64,000 bases of DNA from NCBI RefSeq assembly GCF_041740695.1, contig NZ_JBGSLK010000096.1, positions 1-64,000 on the forward strand. The letters run 5' to 3'. Under the pieces are notes generated by a model. It was not told the origin of the DNA. It worked only from the letters and a program-made list of their open reading frames with translations, and ran no database searches. Shown here in pieces: positions 61,470 to 64,000 of this stretch (position 1 is the first letter of the stretch; each line of letters opens with the position of its first letter). Source of the DNA: Haliscomenobacter sp041740695 (GTDB taxonomy: Bacteria > Bacteroidota > Bacteroidia > Chitinophagales > Saprospiraceae). A program made the translations under genes and the position numbers.

Positions 61470-62741
61470 ATGTTTTATTACCTGGTGCGTCCATTAGCCC
61501 GTTTGGGAACTTACCTGTTTTTTCAAAAGATTTACTTTGCCAACGAGAATCGTATTCCTCGGGATAAACCAGTTATTCTGGCCATCAATCACCCTACGGG
61601 ATTTATGGAGCCCATCATCATGGCGGTATTGATGAAAAAGCCGCTGCATTTTTTGGTAAGAGGTGATTTTTTTTCCAAAAAAATCTATGGCACCTTACTG
61701 CGGGCACTCCACATGATTCCGATTTTCCGCATGCGCGACAATACTGGATTTAGTGGGGTAAAAAGCAATTTCTCTACCTTCGAAGCTTGTTATGCGGGCC
61801 TTAAATCGGGAAAAATCATCATGATTTTCCCAGAGGGCCGTACTGTGCTCGAAAAACGTTTGCGCCCCTTGCAACGGGGCTTGGTACGGATTGCGTTTGG
61901 AACACTGGGGCGTTATCCCGAGTTGGAGGACCTATACATTGTACCAGTAGGGGTCAATTTCACGGATGGAGAACGGCCCCGGGGCAAGGTGATGATTAAT
62001 TTTGGCGAACCCCTTTCGGCTCGCTCATTTTACAAAACCGGAACTGCCGTAGAGGGCGATCAACTCTTGGAAGCATTGGCCCAGGCCATGACGCAAAACA
62101 TCATCATTGTCGAAGATCCTGCCGATGATGTTTTGGCTGAACAGTTGCTGACTTTAGACCGCAGTGAGCGCAAGGAGAAGCTATTTCCAATGGTTGAAGA
62201 CGCTGCGGATTGTTTGTGGCGGGAAAAAAACATTGCCAATCGCATCAATTCAATGCCAGCTGAAGAAAAAACTACCCTTAAAACCCAGACTGAAGCCTAT
62301 TTTAAAGCCCTGAAAGTAGCGCAAACAAATGATAAATCAGTTGCAAAACCTGGATCAACTCAACTTGGAGTAGGGCACTTGCTAGGGCTGATTCCGGCTT
62401 ATTTGGGGTATATTTTTGGGTTTTTACCTGCACAACTTGGGCGTTACATCCCACACAAACAAGTGCGACGCATGGAGTACAAAATGCCAGTATGGGCGTG
62501 TGCCAGTTGGGGGGCTTTTCTGCTGTATTACCTGCTTTGGCTAGTCCTTGCGGCTGCAAGCGGACAGTGGCTGATCTTGGTTTTTGCGGCTGTATTAGGA
62601 GGGTTCGCCTGGTTTAGTCTATATTATTTTGAATACCTCCAGCAATGGCGGAGTGAACAATATTTCAAACGCCTTGAGCCGACAAAACAACAACACTTGC
62701 AAGCCCAACGCCAGCATTTATTGCCATTCATTCAAAATTAG
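61470..62741 (+). CDS. PlsC-like acyltransferase with C-terminal membrane domain
   Basis: A 423-aa membrane protein. Residues 1-215 form a glycerolphosphate acyltransferase fold: motif I reads AINHPTGFMEPI (the usual NHxxxxD is a spaced variant ending in Glu here) and motif III reads IFPEGRT. After a helical linker the C-terminal part (about 290-410) has about three membrane helices (ASWGAFLLYYLLWLVLAAAS and following). It probably acylates a lysophospholipid or a similar acceptor at the inner membrane. The 3' end overlaps the opposing S46 peptidase by 24 bp. Confidence 0.82.
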   Translation: MFYYLVRPLARLGTYLFFQKIYFANENRIPRDKPVILAINHPTGFMEPIIMAVLMKKPLHFLVRGDFFSKKIYGTLLRALHMIPIFRMRDNTGFSGVKSNFSTFEACYAGLKSGKIIMIFPEGRTVLEKRLRPLQRGLVRIAFGTLGRYPELEDLYIVPVGVNFTDGERPRGKVMINFGEPLSARSFYKTGTAVEGDQLLEALAQAMTQNIIIVEDPADDVLAEQLLTLDRSERKEKLFPMVEDAADCLWREKNIANRINSMPAEEKTTLKTQTEAYFKALKVAQTNDKSVAKPGSTQLGVGHLLGLIPAYLGYIFGFLPAQLGRYIPHKQVRRMEYKMPVWACASWGAFLLYYLLWLVLAAASGQWLILVFAAVLGGFAWFSLYYFEYLQQWRSEQYFKRLEPTKQQHLQAQRQHLLPFIQN

Positions 62742-64000
62742 TGAACCCAATGGATGTGTGGCGATGCGTGAACGAATCGAATCGATGCTCCAAATGAGGG
62801 CTCGGCTCTTTTCAGAATCGTAATAATAAGCATTACCATTGGCTTCAGGACTTAAACCCTTGACGATTCCGATCAATTGGCCTTTTTGATCTATGACAGG
62901 ACTTCCAGAATGATCCTCCAACAGGTGAGCATTGCTCAACCAGTAAGCCCCGTCAAGCGTAGGGGCTTGGAGTTTGGTACCATAACTCAGGCGCAAACTG
63001 TGATCGGCATCGGGATACCCGGGATAATTGGGCAATACTTCCCGCATGGCCTGGGTTAATTCATTCCCTTTTTGGTAAGCTTTCTTGCGGGCTTTTTCCA
63101 TACTCGGAGCTACTCGGTCGCTGTAATGCTGGAGCATACTATCGACCAGTTGCACCGCTGGGTCGGTTGCAATGAGGTCGATGTTGGCCAGAAAATCCTC
63201 ATTGAGTAGGGTGCTGACCGATTCAGGTTCGCTGAATTTACTTTTGATCAACAAGGTGGAGCTGAGTTGAGCGTAATCTTTCTGAGCATAAATGGCCTGG
63301 CGCATGGCATAAGGCGCGAGGTGCGCAGCAGGAAGTTTGGTGAAATAGCGTTCGAGCAATTCCGGCAGCAACAACTCATTTTCCGTAGGCGGCAAACGAT
63401 TGAACACATCCGGGAAATATTGACTTTCCTCGGCCGTGGGCAGGCGATGAGCCGAAGTCCCCGTCTTTCCCCGCCACATCGTAAACAGGCGCACCCCTTC
63501 GAAAAAGCTACACGGACTGTAAACAATGCCCTTGGTATAAACTTGGGCCGGAGCATAGCTGCGCAAGTGGTCAAAAGCAGCGTGACAAGAGTCCAGTAGG
63601 CCGCCATAACGGGCTTTAAGGGGGGGATTGGTCGTGAGTTGATGGCGGAATTCGGCTTCAACAAGGGCTCGTTTGGGGAGCGCCTGGCTCAGGAGTTGCA
63701 GGTCTTCGTACTGGCGAAATACCCCATCCTGGGTGATGAAGGGCTGACGGGTGACATAGGTGCCGAGCGCCCGGTCCAAATCCTGATGGCATTGACTCCA
63801 GGCTTGGGCATATTGTAATTCACCCGATTGCCGGTGAAGCGACGAGCTATTGGGGTGGCCTAAAACGAGATGAGCTGACTGCTCAGGTTCAACTGCGGCC
63901 CAGGGAATAAACGGATTTTGAGCTTTTGATTGACTACCTACTTTTTCCCGCACCCGCAGCAGGACCGCAACTTGATAAATGGGGTCATTTTGGGGGAGCA
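62718..64000 (-). CDS. S46 family serine peptidase (dipeptidyl-peptidase 7/11-like), partial
   Basis: Only the C-terminal 427 or so codons are in the window; the frame is open through the right edge (the codons before 63953 read DPIYQVAVLLRVREK), so the start lies outside. The S46 fold is shown by the catalytic Ser in EDHSGSPVIDQKGQLIGIV, by SNAHLLEDHSG and by the C-terminal WSIDSIRSRI. S46 enzymes are periplasmic dipeptidyl peptidases of Bacteroidota. The catalytic His and Asp are in the missing part. Confidence 0.8.
   Translation of the reverse strand, partial: LPQNDPIYQVAVLLRVREKVGSQSKAQNPFIPWAAVEPEQSAHLVLGHPNSSSLHRQSGELQYAQAWSQCHQDLDRALGTYVTRQPFITQDGVFRQYEDLQLLSQALPKRALVEAEFRHQLTTNPPLKARYGGLLDSCHAAFDHLRSYAPAQVYTKGIVYSPCSFFEGVRLFTMWRGKTGTSAHRLPTAEESQYFPDVFNRLPPTENELLLPELLERYFTKLPAAHLAPYAMRQAIYAQKDYAQLSSTLLIKSKFSEPESVSTLLNEDFLANIDLIATDPAVQLVDSMLQHYSDRVAPSMEKARKKAYQKGNELTQAMREVLPNYPGYPDADHSLRLSYGTKLQAPTLDGAYWLSNAHLLEDHSGSPVIDQKGQLIGIVKGLSPEANGNAYYYDSEKSRALIWSIDSIRSRIATHPLGSLILNEWQ

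Noticed and set aside
61354..61494. N-terminal extension of MiaA to ATG 61494
   Set aside because: It would cover the divergent acyltransferase promoter and start codon and has no family match; GTG 61353 gives normal length.

Overview
The window reads as chromosome from a Bacteroidota member of the Saprospiria (Haliscomenobacter/Lewinella-like; the genus is inference). Support: several promoters carry the Bacteroidota -7 box TAnnTTTG, one secreted protein has a type IX secretion (T9SS) sorting domain, another ends in dockerin-like repeats, there is a TonB-dependent receptor with an N-terminal carboxypeptidase-regulatory-like domain, and families typical of this phylum occur (DUF1599, BT_3928-like, DUF3810, choice-of-anchor B). 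No tRNA, rRNA, CRISPR array, phage or insertion sequence was recognised.

Layout. 1-5.7 kb: a large palindrome, a decayed dockerin-type gene end, then housekeeping genes infC and clpC, a STAS protein and a Crp/Fnr regulator. 5.9-11.1 kb: a TonB receptor and a divergent sigma-54 activator, bounded by inverted, almost identical 119/120-bp repeats that touch both stop codons. 11.2-11.7 kb: a consensus sigma-54 promoter with no known gene behind it. 11.9-18.0 kb: a GntR-regulated catabolic operon (aldehyde dehydrogenase, zinc alcohol dehydrogenase, second aldehyde dehydrogenase, class II aldolase) followed by a solute symporter, a sugar permease and ribokinase. 23-30 kb (minus strand): GreA-like protein, proline dehydrogenase, aroE, a bacterial nitric oxide synthase, a DUF1080 lipoprotein, and an ECF sigma/anti-sigma/secreted-protein trio. 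30-37 kb: secreted protease, T9SS cargo, YigZ, DUF1599 and BT_3928-like proteins. 37-42 kb: an unusual TIR-TPR-dehydrogenase fusion and a TlpA-like lipoprotein. 42-49 kb: SelO and a small glycan-degrading set (GH16, GH2, DUF2264). 50-54 kb: nucleoside phosphorylase, hemF, and the 2-selenouridine tRNA pair mnmH-selD. 54-64 kb: AT-hook protein, small NTF2-like proteins, Hsp15, PPK2, DUF58, thioredoxin, DUF3810, SUI1, miaA, an acyltransferase and a partial S46 peptidase.

The most unusual content falls into two classes. First, one protein (37126-40041) joins a TIR domain, a TPR region and a complete short-chain dehydrogenase. Second, the intergenic regions are rich in long hairpin elements. Several families differ in their arms, but members share a conserved apex, and many sit exactly on stop codons, in some cases supplying the stop codon or the last residues of the protein. 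The adjacent sigma-54 activator and orphan sigma-54 promoter form a third, testable unit.
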